Positions 25,501 to 36,599 of a DNA stretch of 64,000 nt are shown piece by piece; position 1 is the first letter of the stretch, and each line of letters opens with the position of its first letter. A program made the position numbers and the translations under genes. Location: NCBI RefSeq assembly GCF_048771995.1, contig NC_133030.1:61577501-61641500 (forward strand). The letters run 5' to 3'. The notes under the pieces were generated by a model. It was not told the origin of the DNA. It made no database searches and saw only the letters and a list, made by a program, of their open reading frames with translations. The stretch is from Taeniopygia guttata (Eukaryota; Chordata; Aves; Passeriformes; Estrildidae).

Positions 25501-26109
25501 CACACAGATCTTATTGCCAAAAGTAAAAGAACTATAGCTTGCTGATGGTTTATCCCTCCAATTATTTCAGAATAAATAACAACACCAAGGGCAAAGTTTT
25601 TATTTGCATTCACCAACTCCAGTAATTGACTGCAGAGGTGTCACTAATACGTATCCAGCTTCCAACCTCTCCACACTTCCAAATAAACAGGCACCAAAAA
25701 ATACCAATGAGACATATTATCACATAACCAGAGGTGAAGAACTGTTAAAAAGATTACCATGAGCAGCCAAAATGTTTTAGGGAGAGTGCAGGAGCCAGAA
25801 AGGAACATAAGAGGAGGAAAAATGTAAAAGACAAGTTGGTTCCCACAAAACACAATTCTTCTATTTCCCTTGTGGATGGTGAAGAACTGACTTCTAAGAC
25901 AGAGAATGGTCTCAGGGATGGAGGTTTGCACAGAAAGCCCAAATCAAACAGGTTTATAAGCTCCCTTAGGTTAATATATGTCCACATTATTTACATTTTA
26001 CTCCCTCAGGTTAATATATATCCACATTACATTATACTATTAATACAATCTCTGAAGCTGTATTTTGAGTTTGTTACTATCTACACAACCTCCTGACCTC
26101 AGGACAGCT

Positions 26110-27060
26110 CTGGATCAGGGGCCCTTCAGCTCAGCATCCCATTTTATTTTAACAGTGCCCAGTAGAGAAGAACAAGAACAGGAATGACATTCACCCCAAC
26201 ACTTCAGTGATTCCAATCTCAGCCAATTCCTAAGCTGTAGACAATTTCCATGGAATAATAACCCTCAAATAATTCCTTTTCCACAAACACATCCAGTTTC
26301 CTCACTTAGATGAGGGGATGTCTCATTTGCCCACTTCAAAGTTGTTCCTACAACACCCACTGGCAAGGCACTCCACAGGCTGCTATTTGTTGCACAAAAG
26401 CCACCTCCTTTTTTTTGTTCTAAACCTGGATTTTACTATTTTCACTTGTTGCTCCTTTATTCTTGCAGCTGAGGAAATCAGCAAGTCTGTTCTTACCCAC
26501 CCTGCCCATGCTGATCATTATCCTACAGATTTTTACCTTTTTTTTCCATTTCTCCTTTCTCCAGGCTGAGTTCCAGCTCATCCCCCCTGACCCTTGTGCA
26601 GCAGCTCTTCCCTACCTTTCATTATTTTCCCTGCTTCAATTTGAGGCTTTTCCAAGCCTTTTGTATCTTTTGGGATGAATGACAAGAAAGAACCGCAGAG
26701 AATTGAAGACGTGGGATAACCATTGATTTATACAGTACTGTAATTATGCTCTGGTTTGTCTTCTATTTCCTTCCTAATACTTCTTCATTTTTCAGCTGCT
26801 TTTAGATCCCTATGGAACCGACACTTCTGTGGCAATATTTCACTCCTCAGTGTCAAGGGTCAGCCCAGTATTTTATATGTGAAATTATATGCACCACTCT
26901 ACATTTATCTACTCTGAATTACAGCAGATTTATTGCCATTGAATTATTTCTGCCAATTTATTACCTAATCCTTACTTTCCTGAATGGCTTTGTATCAACA
27001 AGACAGTGCTCATCTCATTTCCCAAGTTATTTATGACCACATGGAACAACCCAGACCTCT
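26110..27060 (-). mobile_element. Ancient, highly diverged CR1-type LINE relic
   Basis: The plus strand resembles the antisense of old amniote CR1/L3-like elements. It has CCACAGGCTGCTATTTGTTGC, TTCTAAACCTGGATTTTAC, TCCCTATGGAACCGACACTT, then TTTTATATGTGAAATTATATG and CACTCTACATTTATCTACTC. The order matches, but identity is low and there are many gaps. It is far older than the young CR1 copies in the window. Confidence 0.55.
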
Positions 27061-27076
27061 GTGGAAACACAGTGAA

Positions 27077-27226
27077 CTTTTCAAGTTACACCTAATAATT
27101 TAAATAACCCTTTTAAAAAATACCTAGTCATTTTAAATAAACCTTTCAAGAAATACCTAGTAATTTAAATAAACCTGTCAAGAAACACCTAATAAATGAA
27201 ATAAACCTTTTAAGAAATATGTATCT
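27077..27226 (+). repeat. Tandem repeat, unit about 33 bp, about 4.5 copies
   Basis: Units read like CCTTTCAAGAAATACCTAGT followed by AATTTAAATAAA. Starts are near 27077, 27109, 27143, 27175 and 27207. Copies differ at several positions, so the array is not very young. Confidence 0.8.
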
Positions 27227-28613
27227 ACAAAGTTGATGGAATTCAGTGCCTAATTACACGAATACAAAGGTTTGTTAAAACTCCTGTATTAATTTATAAA
27301 AGCAGTAGTTCTTTCAAGTAAGGACTCTGTCTCAGATCAAGGACTATTTGTTTGAAATTGAGAAACTAAGTGAACTACATCAGGGAAGTGGTTTCTGCTC
27401 CTGTTATTAACAGCTCAGCTGTCTGAGACATATCTACCACAAACTCAATTTCTCTTCAAGAAATACCTCTTCTGCTAAGAATTCATTCATTTTTGCAATT
27501 AACCACACTCAGTAAGTTGACAGGGGATTTTGGGTGGCACTGTAGTTAAATTTACCACCATGGACAGAGAAGCTATTTTTCATAAACCCAAAAATAAAGG
27601 AAAACAATAATTACTATACAGACAAGTACAAAAAATCTTTTACATACATGCACAGATTATAACAATCATCATAATCAGGTTATTAAAAAAACCACCAAAA
27701 CAGGTCAAGAGAATCTTCATTTCTTTAGGCAGATGGAGAGATGGGATAAAACCAACTGAAAACCAGATCTACACAGACTGAAAATAGTCCACAGAAGAAG
27801 TTGGAACATTTGCTGCGAGGGAGAGAAGGAAGAGAAGAAATGAAACTAAAGGAGAACTCAGAAGAAAATCCTGTGATCTGTCACAAAAGTGTCAGAGAAG
27901 AGTAAATTCAAGTCAAGCAGTGGGTGAATATGGTTGAAACAGGCCTGCTTCCCAAATATTAGATCAGTTAGTAGATAATTCCCAAATATTTCTGTGCCAT
28001 GAAAATGAAGAGAACAATTCTGCTGCATGATTTATGAAAAAAAAAATAAAGAAAAAAGGAAGAAAATAAAAGTAGTTAAGCATAACTTAAATGAGATTTA
28101 GTGGCTTTTTTACTTTGGCAAGCAGACAAGAGCAACATTTGTTGGCAACATTTGGGATAACTGAGCCCATGCCAAGCATGTCAAGGATCCTCCTGCAGAA
28201 AGGATGCCCTATTTCAGGGATGTTTTTTAAACAGACATTTAATCTGGGTACTGCCACCTTCATTTCATAAAAAAGAAACTGAAATTACCCTTAACATTCA
28301 GACAACATATGAACTCATCTGAGCTTAAATCTGGAATCTATATTCCATTCAGGTTGTTCAACACTAGTTCAAGAATTTCAGTCAAAACCTTACAGAATAT
28401 CAATTATATTATTACAATTATTGCCCAAGGCATTCACATGCTCACCAATCAGACTCAGAGACAGTGTCAGACAGAAGACCTCCAGTAACTAAATTTTAAA
28501 GCCCCTCCAGGTCACACATGGACTCAATATTTTAGGAAAAAAAAAAAAAAACAAAAAACAAAACCACAATGAATGGTGGGTTGATGGGATTTTTAGAGTC
28601 ATTAGAATTAACA

Positions 28614-28668
28614 AATGGACTCCTGAATTAACCAATTATACCAATGGACTCCTGAATTAACTGATTAT
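28614..28668 (+). repeat. 29-bp direct duplication
   Basis: AATGGACTCCTGAATTAAC occurs twice, starting at 28614 and 28643, with similar flanks. Confidence 0.8.
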
Positions 28669-29984
28669 CTCTTGAAGCTTTCCTGGTGCACAGGCACTGA
28701 TATCAGCAGAGAAACCCATTCATGTAACAGACATTCATTCTGCCACATTTAAATTCTACTCTAAATTATCTTCCCTGCAGTTGGGATGAAGAAAGAACAA
28801 ATGGAAGGAAGGTTCAGGAGTTGAAGTTATTTGGCAGGGAGCAGAAAGACAACAGGGCTGGCAGCATTCAGAGTGAAGTCCTGCTTGCATCCACTGTGCT
28901 GTAAGATAAGATTCCCTTTGTTTTCTGAAGGCCAACGCCCCTGGAAACATCTCTGGCTTCCCAGAGGCTGCCAGCTCCTGCTCTGCTGGTCAGGGCAGCA
29001 CCTCTCAGCACCAAAGTGAAGCCAGGGATGGACAGAGATGATCAGTGCCTGCAAAAAAAAAAAAGGCTGCCAGGGGCTGAGTCCCTCTCAGCCTTTATCC
29101 TGAAGAACCATGAGAGGCAAGAAGGACTCTCAGAAAGCAAAACCTTCAGGCCACAGGCCAAAGCCTCCTGGATATCCCCATCAGCTGCTCCCAAAAATGA
29201 CCAGCAGGTAGGTGAGATGAGTGAGGTTGCCCTGGGAAGAGAGAAAGGCTGGGGAGCACAATTCCAAGCCAGCTCTGGCAGGAGAGCTGTTCCAAGAGTG
29301 TTCCCATGCAGGAGTGACTCTCAGGGAGGTCTGTGAATCGCCTGTTTCTGGCAGCCTGGTGCCTCGTGTGCCGTGCTAAATCCGTCCTGCTGAACAGCTT
29401 CCACGACAAACCAGCTCCACGCTGGTTTTTCGGCTTTAACCCCCTTGGATTGCATCCATCTCACTGAAACTATGGGTGTAGTAGCAAATTTTCCCCATGC
29501 TTTTGCCTTTCCTGGCTTTTATCCACCATCAGTCCTTACAGACCCTCATTAGGAAGAGCTATGCAAAGCACTTTTTCTAACCCAAAACTAAGCATCAACT
29601 AATCTCCTTTTTTTTTTTTTTCTTGAGTTGTATGACATGATTCCAACACTTGATGTGCCAGATTTAGTTCCTGTCTCCAGGATCATCTTTCAAACACAGA
29701 AGAAGGTTTTTCTGGATATGCAACAGGCTGTGCTGCATTTCCACTGGGTGGCACGGCTGCCTCGGCAGAGAGGTTCCTTTGTCACTCTGACATGACTAAT
29801 TCCTACCAGCATCACCTCATCCACAACAGGATTTCTGCCCACATAAGTGTAACTACCCAACATAGCACCCGGAGAAAATGGAAGAGACACCAAGTCTTTG
29901 ACGGCTTCTAAATGTTTTCTAAAATATGCAAATTCCTGCAGCTTCAGGCGTTAAATATCAACACTTCAGAGTCGGCCTTTAGAG

Positions 29985-30485
29985 AATCCCAGAAGGGTTT
30001 GGGTTGGAAGGGACCTTAAAGCTCCCCTTGTTCCACCCCCTGCCATGGCAGGGACACCTTCCTCCACAAGAGCAGGTTGGTCCAAGGCCCATCCACTTCC
30101 AGGGATGCAGGACAGCCACAGCTTCTCTGGGCACCCTGTGCCAGGTTCTTACCACCCTCATGGACAAGAATTCCTTCCCAATCTCCCATCCATCCCCATC
30201 CTCTGGCAGTAGGAGCCATTCCCTGTGTCCTGTCCCTCCATCCCTTGTCCCCAGTCCCTCTCCAGCTCTCCTGGAGCCCCTTCAGGCCCTGCAAGGGGCT
30301 CTGAGCTCTGCCTGGAGCTTCTCCTCTCCAGGTGAGCACTCCCAGCTCTCCCAGCCTGCCTCCAGCCCTTGGAGCATCTCCATGATTTCCTCTGGATTTG
30401 CTCCAGCAGCTCCACCTCCTCCTGATTTTGGGGGCCCCAGAGCTGGACACAACATTCCAGTGGGCTCTGAGGAATCTGGAGCAGA
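29985..30485 (-). mobile_element. CR1 LINE 3' fragment
   Basis: Antisense CR1 from its 3' end (GGTTGGAAGGGACCTTAAAG) through to GGCCCCAGAGCTGGACACAAC and GGGGCAGATTCCTCCC. It is about 500 bp, 5'-truncated and of the young subfamily. Confidence 0.9.
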
Positions 30486-30489
30486 GGGG

Positions 30490-30815
30490 CAGATTCCTCC
30501 CCTCTCCAGGGATCCAGGGGCAGCCACAGCTTCTCTGGGCACCCTGTGCCAGGCCCTCCCCACCCCCACAGAGCAGAATTCCTTCCCAAAATCCCATCCA
30601 TCCCTGCCCTCTGGCACTGGGAAGCCATTCCCCCCTGCCCTATCACTCCATGCTCTTAAAACAGCCCCTCTCCATCTTTCTTGCAGACTTTCTTCAGGTC
30701 CTGGAAGGCCACAATTAGATCACCCAAAGCCTTCTCTTCTCCAAGATGAACCATCCCAGCTCTCCCACCCTTGGTGGCCTCCTCTGGCCCTTTCCCCATC
30801 CTTAAAGCCCCCCCA
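30490..30815 (-). mobile_element. Second CR1 LINE piece, lacking its 3' end
   Basis: Begins abruptly at GGGATCCAGGGGCAGCCAC, inside the CR1 3' region, then runs to GGTGGCCTCCTCTGG. It is in the same orientation as the previous piece and directly abuts it. Confidence 0.85.
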
Positions 30816-31424
30816 GTGCTCACATACCATAAAATAATTTGGTGTGCCCTGGGTGTTAATCCATGGGGAAAATAAAGTTAATTGACAAACTAAACCAACA
30901 TCTACATCATCAGTGGCTAGGAGAGTTTTGGATATTTCTGCCCCTTTCCCTGTTTGTTAAAAATGAAAAAACAATGACAAAAGTCAGTTTCTAGATTTTC
31001 AGGACAGATGTCTTCAAGACTGACAACCAAATGGTGGCATTTGCTATAAACTGTCAACTACCAGAAAGAAAATAATTCTTCAAAACAGAGGATCTGGCAG
31101 TTTCCAGGACCTGTAAAACACAAAGCCATAAGGATCTGTGATCTGTGCCAGCTCTTCACCCTCACCAGGCCCTTCAGTTCTACAGCTGGTCCCCAAACCC
31201 AGCAGATGCCCAGCTGGGAGCACAGGGAGGTGCCCTGTTTGTGTGCCAGCTGTGACACTGAGTCAGGGCACAGCAGAGACAATCCCCTGCCACAGATCCC
31301 TCCTGTCCACAGCACTCAGCCCTGGGAATCCTGGAAAAGATCTGCTGCTCCAGCAGCCTGCAATGATAAAAACTGATCTTTTAGAGTTGCCTCTAAATTA
31401 TCTTGAGAGCTACAGAGCCTCACA

Positions 31425-31575
31425 TCACAGAATCCCAGGGTGGTTTGGGGTGGAAGGGACTGACAGTTCATCTCATCCCAGCCCTTGCCATGGCAGGGAC
31501 ACCTTCCAGCATCCCAGGCTGCTCCAATCCCTGTCCAACCTGGCCTTGGGCACTTCCAGGGGCAGCCTCTGTGCT
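31425..31575 (-). mobile_element. CR1 LINE 3' fragment
   Basis: Antisense CR1 3' end: CACAGAATCCCAGGGTGG, GGGACACCTTCCAGCATCCC, CCTTGGGCACTTCCAGGGG. Confidence 0.85.
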
Positions 31576-32339
31576 CCTCTGAAGCTTTATCAGCTCAATT
31601 ACTGTAATTATTTTGGGTGAAATGAACACACTGACTCTGAGGAGTGGCTATCAAACAGCTTCACTGCAGGTTTGTGGTAAAAAAACACCAAACCCACATG
31701 TCCCATTCCATCCTGACAAGAAACCCAGACACCTTCCTGCTCCTCAGCAGAGGTTTTTTCCCAGAAAAAAAAACACTTTTCAGGCTTTACACCTGGCACC
31801 TTTCTTCAACTGGCACTGTTCAAACGCACTTGGATGAACTCAAGCTTCGAGAATATCCAAAATGCTTCCCAGGGCTGGCCTGATATTCACCACGAATTTT
31901 TCCTTCAGCCCCCGATCCCCACAGCTCCCGGGAAGGGCAGTTTCAGGGCGTGTCATTTTGGTTTCAAAAAGACAAAGCAGTCACTTATGTTCTGACACCA
32001 CTGGCAATAAGGCAGAGAAGCAGATCGCCACCGTTCTCCACGGGATTCACCTGGAAACAAGTTTTCCATCAGGAACAAAACCTGTCAGGTGCCTTAAAAA
32101 CACGTTAAAATGGGATAAACCAACTTCCCACCAACTCTGACAAAACTGGCTTTCCCCAGCCCTTCCTTAGGGAGGAGGCTTTAAGTTGAAGTCACTTATA
32201 TGCAATCCACGCTTGATGATGCGCTCATTAATAAATTACGGCCGCACAACGCAAAAAGAATAATAAATAAAAATTTAAAAAACCAAATATTTAACCCAGC
32301 GCTGTCACAGAGCCGCCAGGCCCCGCCACCAGCGACCCC

Positions 32340-32840
32340 CGGTGCTCGGCAGGACGAACCAGCACCGCCCGCCCCCCCGCAGGCGGGGCGGCACCTCCGG
32401 GATGTCTGAGCGCGGCCCGGCGGCCCCAGCTCCCCCCCCGCTTCCTCCCGCTCTCCCCGTGCCGGCGGCGGGGCCGGGTGCCGGTACCTGTGAGGGGAGA
32501 CCGGAGCAGGCCCGGAGCGACGCGGCGGCCGCAGCAGCACCGCCACAGCGACGGTGCACCGGAACCGGAACTGCGTCACGGCGGCCACGCCCACACCGCC
32601 ACCACCCCCCCCCCTCCGCGCCGCCGCCGCCGCCACACCGGAGGGGCGCGCGCTCGGCCACGCCCCCTCCGCGGTACGGCCACGCCCACCCGTGGCCACG
32701 CCCGCCAATGGCCACGCCCCGTCAGTGTCACCGCCCACACAATCTGCATATCAGGCCACGCCCCTCTTACTTAAGAACCGCGCGGGCTGGGCGGGGTCAC
32801 GTGACTCTTCTCCTGAGGGGCGGGCGCGGCGCCTGAGGGG
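32340..32840 (-). promoter_or_regulatory. MAPK1IP1L: CpG island: MAPK1IP1L promoter and 5' UTR exon
   Basis: A very GC- and CpG-rich block. On the minus strand a donor (CCCTCACAG|GTACCGGC) ends an exon at 32488, so a non-coding first exon runs upward from there. Repeated GGCCACGCCC units at 32580-32765 (CACGCCC seen about seven times) resemble SP/KLF-type sites. Long reading frames here are by-products of GC content. Confidence 0.65.
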
Positions 32841-32888
32841 AACTTGACTGGAGGGCGAGAGTTGCTCTAAAACAGCGTTTCACCACCG

Positions 32889-33351
32889 TTTTCACCACTT
32901 TAATTACAAAAAAAATATAAAATTGTGCCTTGATTTGTCGCCCTCCCTCGTCCGTGAATCAAAATCTGCGCCGTGCAGTTCAAGACCTGCAGCATAAACC
33001 GGCAAAGTACGTCCTTGCTGTCCCTTCAACGGGGGACACTGCCATTTTCACCACTTTAATAAAAAAAAATATACTTGTGCCTTGATTTGTCGCCCCTCCT
33101 CGTCTGTGAATCGAAATCTGCGCCGTGCAGTTCAAGACCTGCAGCATAAACCGGCAGAGCAAAGTACGTTCTTGCTGTCCCTCCAACGGGGTACACTACC
33201 ATTTTCACCACTTTAATAAAAAAAAGAAATAAACTTATGCCTTCATTTGTCACCCTCCCTCGTCCGCGAATCAAAATCTGCGCCGTGCAGTTCAAAATCG
33301 GTAGCAGAAACCGACAAAGCAAAGCGCTTGCTATCTGTCCCTTCAACGGGG
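32889..33351 (+). repeat. Three-copy tandem repeat, unit about 156 bp
   Basis: Units start with TTTTCACCACTTTAAT at 32889, 33045 and 33202 (spacing 156 and 157), and the third ends near 33351. Each unit carries GCCTTGATTTGTCGCC-like, AAATCTGCGCCGTGCAGTTC and TCCCTTCAACGGGG-like blocks. Copies are about 85-90% alike by eye. I do not recognise the unit. It lies just upstream of the MAPK1IP1L CpG island. Confidence 0.9.
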
Positions 33352-34129
33352 AAAAAAAAATAGAAATATTTTTAGTGTAATAAAAAATTGTCACTTTAAC
33401 TAGTCAGAAATTAAAATGTTATTTCTGTGTGCAAGGTAAATTGCCATTGGTGGTTCCAGTAAAAGCTACAAGGGCATTGATTTGTTTAGACCTACAGCTG
33501 CCAGCACAAACACTTCAGCAGAAGCTGCGCAACTCCTGTCATGTTAAACCGTGTAATTAACAATCATATAAACAATGTAATTAATAATCATACAAACATC
33601 TGGTTCTGATGGATCAATATGATTGCTGAAAATTCAATTCTGATTTTCTTCTCGCCCAACAGGAACGAGAAAATTACCACCACGCTCCCGAGACATCTGT
33701 CAGCCTTGTGACCATGACCACCGGCTGGGATTTCCCCTCATCTTACACAAAATATCACGAAATTTTCACTTTGAAGTTATCCCAAATCATCCAATTTTCA
33801 CCTTTCAAGCCTAAAGCTGCGCCTGAAATCTGCCTTTTCCCTTTGGCCTCTCACTGTGTGCCCCTGTGGCGGGGCCCGAGCACACGGTGTGGTTCCCTGC
33901 CCTGCCCTTCCCAGCTATGGCACTAATCCCGAGCCTTTCCAAGCCCGGATAATTCCGTTAAACTCAGCAGAAAGGCGGGCACGGGCGATGCCCAGCACAT
34001 GCCGACCCGGCCGCTGGCGCCCTTCCCTTGGGAGTGAGCATCTGTTTGTGCTTTTCAAGGTCATTATTCGGCCCTTTCTGAAGTAACAGGGAAAATTCAG
34101 CGGCAGGAGCAGGAGTGGGGCTCTGGCAG
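33352..34129. other. Intergenic DNA, no gene seen
   Basis: No convincing exon. A duplicated phrase (AATTAACAATCATATAAAC, AATTAATAATCATACAAAC) lies at 33553-33598. Confidence 0.45.
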
Positions 34130-35325
34130 TCCAGAAACCTTCGCAGGAGAGTGAGCAGCAGGGAGAGGGGGGAATCTGCCCCTCTGCTCCACTTTCCTCA
34201 GACCCCACTGGAATGTTGTGTCCAGCTCTGAGACCCCCAAAATCAGGAGGAGGTGGAGCTGCTGGAGCAAATCCAGAGGAAATCATGGAGATGCTCCAAG
34301 GGCTGGAGGCAGGCTGGGAGAGCTGGGGGTGCTCACCTGGAGAGGAGAAGCTCCAGGGAGAGCTCAGAGCCCCTGGCAGGGCCTGAAGGGGTTCCAGGAG
34401 AGCTGGAGAGGGACTGGGGACAAGGGATGGAGGGACAGCACACAGGGAATGGCTCCCACTGCCAGAGGGATGGGATATTGGGAAGGAATTCCTAGCTGTG
34501 AGGGTGGTGAGGCCCTGGCACAGGTTGCCAGAGAAGCTGTGGCTGCCCCTGTGTCGGAATCTGTGGGTATTGGTGATTCCCAGATTGTAAAAGTCTCTGT
34601 CTTTCTGCCCTGTTGCCAAAGCAGAAGCCATAATTGGTCTGTGCTGTTTCAAGGTTGTTCATTCTGTTTATCTCCAACATGTTCTGCTGCCCTGCCGCAG
34701 CTCTGTCCTGCAGGGCAGCGTGTGGGGCTCTGCCCTCAGTGGGATGGTACAAACATTAAATACCACAAACTACCTGTGCTGGATTTACAATAACGTGCCA
34801 ATATCTGTCACCTACGTTGGACAGTGTGTCCCCAGCCTAAACCAACAGAAAAATGCCAACACCACAGTGAAACATGGAGGGCATGAAGAAGGAGAAAAAG
34901 GACAAGACACACCAAATTTCCTCCATCTTGTCCCCTTTGGACCCCTTATCTAGAAACCTAAAATTTTACTTTTGCACTCGTGTCACACTTAATTATTACT
35001 CTTATCAAACACTCAGAGCTTGTAATTCATCCTGTAAGATTGAAAACTCTTTTCCATGGACAGAGATCACAGACAGTGTCTCTGGGGGCTCTGTCCAGGG
35101 GGGTTCCTGACCCCTGCCAGGGTCCCAGACCTGCCAGGGCAGCCAGAGGGAAGCCCTGGGTTCCCACCCCTGGATCTCTGGAAGTGCCCAAGGCCAGGCT
35201 GGACAGGGCTTGGAGCAGCCTGAGATGGTGGAAGGTGTCCCTGTCCATGACAGCAGGTGGAACAAGATGGTCTTTAAGGTCCCTTCCAACCCAAACTGTT
35301 CTGAAATTCTGTGGTAGCTGTAAGA
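34130..35325 (+). mobile_element. CR1 LINE copy split by a solo LTR
   Basis: Sense CR1 occupies 34130-34551 and resumes at 35173-35325 (GATCTCTGGAAGTGCCCAAG...CTTTAAGGTCCCTTCCAACC, ending near CTGAAATTCTGTGG). The gap is exactly the LTR at 34552-35166 plus a 6-bp target duplication. Confidence 0.9.
34552..35166 (+). mobile_element. Solo LTR of an endogenous retrovirus, copy 3, with target duplication
   Basis: 615 bp starting TGTCGGAATCTG and ending GGGTTCCCA, flanked on both sides by CCCCTG (34546-34551 and 35167-35172). A 6-bp duplication is typical of class II (ERVK-type) elements. It interrupts a young CR1, so it inserted after that CR1. Confidence 0.92.
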
Positions 35326-35984
35326 GGCATGAAACGGCAATGTTTTTACTGACTAATTTTCATAAATAATTACTACCAAAACTAAGCGGGCACTTGCTAT
35401 AGACCCCATCCCATAAGGATATGACAGCCTGTCCTCTGAATTTAAAGAAAAGCCAGGGGAATTTTGGGCTGACTTCACAGCTCTTTCACAATTGCCTTTC
35501 CTCGTCCAGCGATCTCTGGGAGTTCCCGTAGGAGCAGGAGCAGCTCTTTTGGCGTGGCCTCCTTGGGAGAAATGAGCAAATAGGAATGAAACCAATCCTC
35601 CTCCCAGCTGTGTTCAGGGCACCTTTGCTTTTCCATGCTTGAAAGGGCAGCGCTGTGGGCAGCTGCTGCCGTGTCCTGGGCTGCCAGTGGTGACAGCAGG
35701 AGTCCCCAGAGCTTGACGTTTTTTCCTGAGCAATCTGGTAGTTAGAAACTCTAATTAATGAGCAAACATGCAGCCGACAACGGTGGTGATGTCTCACTTT
35801 AATATCAGACTGGGACTGCAAAAGCACTTCTAATCAATAATCTCACCAACCTCACCGAGCTTCACATTAGGGTCACACAATGTGTAGAAGTAGAAAAGGA
35901 TGATGAATTTTTGAACTTTTTCTTCCCCACTTGGGCAAATGCAGCTTTTCAGCTGTGTGTGTGTATCTGCTGAAGGCTGCAAAA

Positions 35985-36165
35985 TGAATCCCAGAATGGT
36001 TTGGGCTGAGAGGGACCTTAAGGCTCATCTTGTTCCAAGCCCATGCCATGGGATGGGATGCCTTCCACTAGACCAGGTTGCTCCAAGCCCTGTTCAGCCT
36101 GGCCTGGAACACTGCCAGGAATGAGACAGCCACAGCTTCTATGGGCAGCCTGTGCCAGTGTGGAA
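35985..36165 (-). mobile_element. CR1 LINE 3' fragment
   Basis: Antisense CR1 3' end: AATCCCAGAATGGTTTGGGC, CTAGACCAGGTTGCTCCAAG, CACAGCTTCTATGGGCAGCC. Confidence 0.85.
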
Positions 36166-36439
36166 TTTACATTCAATTGATCCATCTTATTGCCAGGAAT
36201 AGGTCTTGGGAAAGGCTAACACCGAGCCCTGGCCACATCCTATTGGAAGATGTTTGCACTTTGCACACTAAATTATGTAATGAAAGAAACGTTGGGGTGA
36301 AATGGTGGATTTAAATTATTCAAAAGGGCTGTTTGGTGTAATGATGTGGGGGCAGTTCTTCAGTACAAGCCTGCATTGCAGGGCCTGCACCCTGCCTGTG
36401 TGCTACAAGTGTTGGCCTCTCTGTTTTTAGCTCAGCTTC

Positions 36440-36590
36440 ATGTAAATATTTGGGTTGGGAGGAAGCTCTGGTCTAACCTCTGTCTCAAAACAGGAATAGC
36501 TGTGAACCTTGTCAGCCTGAGTTCTGAGTGTCTCCAAAGTCAGAGATTGCTCAACCTCTCTGGATGTTCCATCCCTAAAAACAGCCCCTG
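36440..36590 (-). mobile_element. Diverged CR1-like fragment
   Basis: TTGGGTTGGGAGGAAGCTC, CTGAGTGTCTCCAAAGTCAG and CAACCTCTCTGGATGTTCC resemble the antisense of older CR1 tails. The copy is weak and gapped. Confidence 0.45.
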
Positions 36591-36599
36591 TGAGTGTTG

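Larger units (their letters stand above)
24462..32487 (-). other. MAPK1IP1L 5' intron, about 8 kb
   Basis: Inferred intron between the CpG-island exon (donor at 32488) and the start-codon exon. It holds CR1 elements (25055-25500, 26110-27060, 29985-30815, 31425-31575), a 33-bp tandem repeat at 27077-27226, a short 29-bp duplication at 28614-28668 and poly-A or poly-T runs. The stretch 27230-29980 otherwise shows no gene or clear element. Confidence 0.55.

Noticed and set aside
30004-30837. 277-codon plus-strand frame
   Set aside because: It runs through antisense CR1 sequence; similar frames occur in the other young CR1 copies.
32196-32836. Long frames on both strands at the MAPK1IP1L CpG island
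   Set aside because: Product of GC content; no domain and they cross the inferred 5' UTR exon.
32980-33394. Open frames through the 156-bp tandem repeat
   Set aside because: The frames follow the repeat and have no start context, splice sites or known similarity; the repeat itself is reported instead.
33915-34652. 245-codon minus-strand frame
   Set aside because: It crosses antisense CR1 and the start of the solo LTR, so it is not a host gene.
34720-34953. 77-codon frame repeated nearly identically in three places (MWGSALSGM...)
   Set aside because: It belongs to the three solo LTR copies and is not a gene family.
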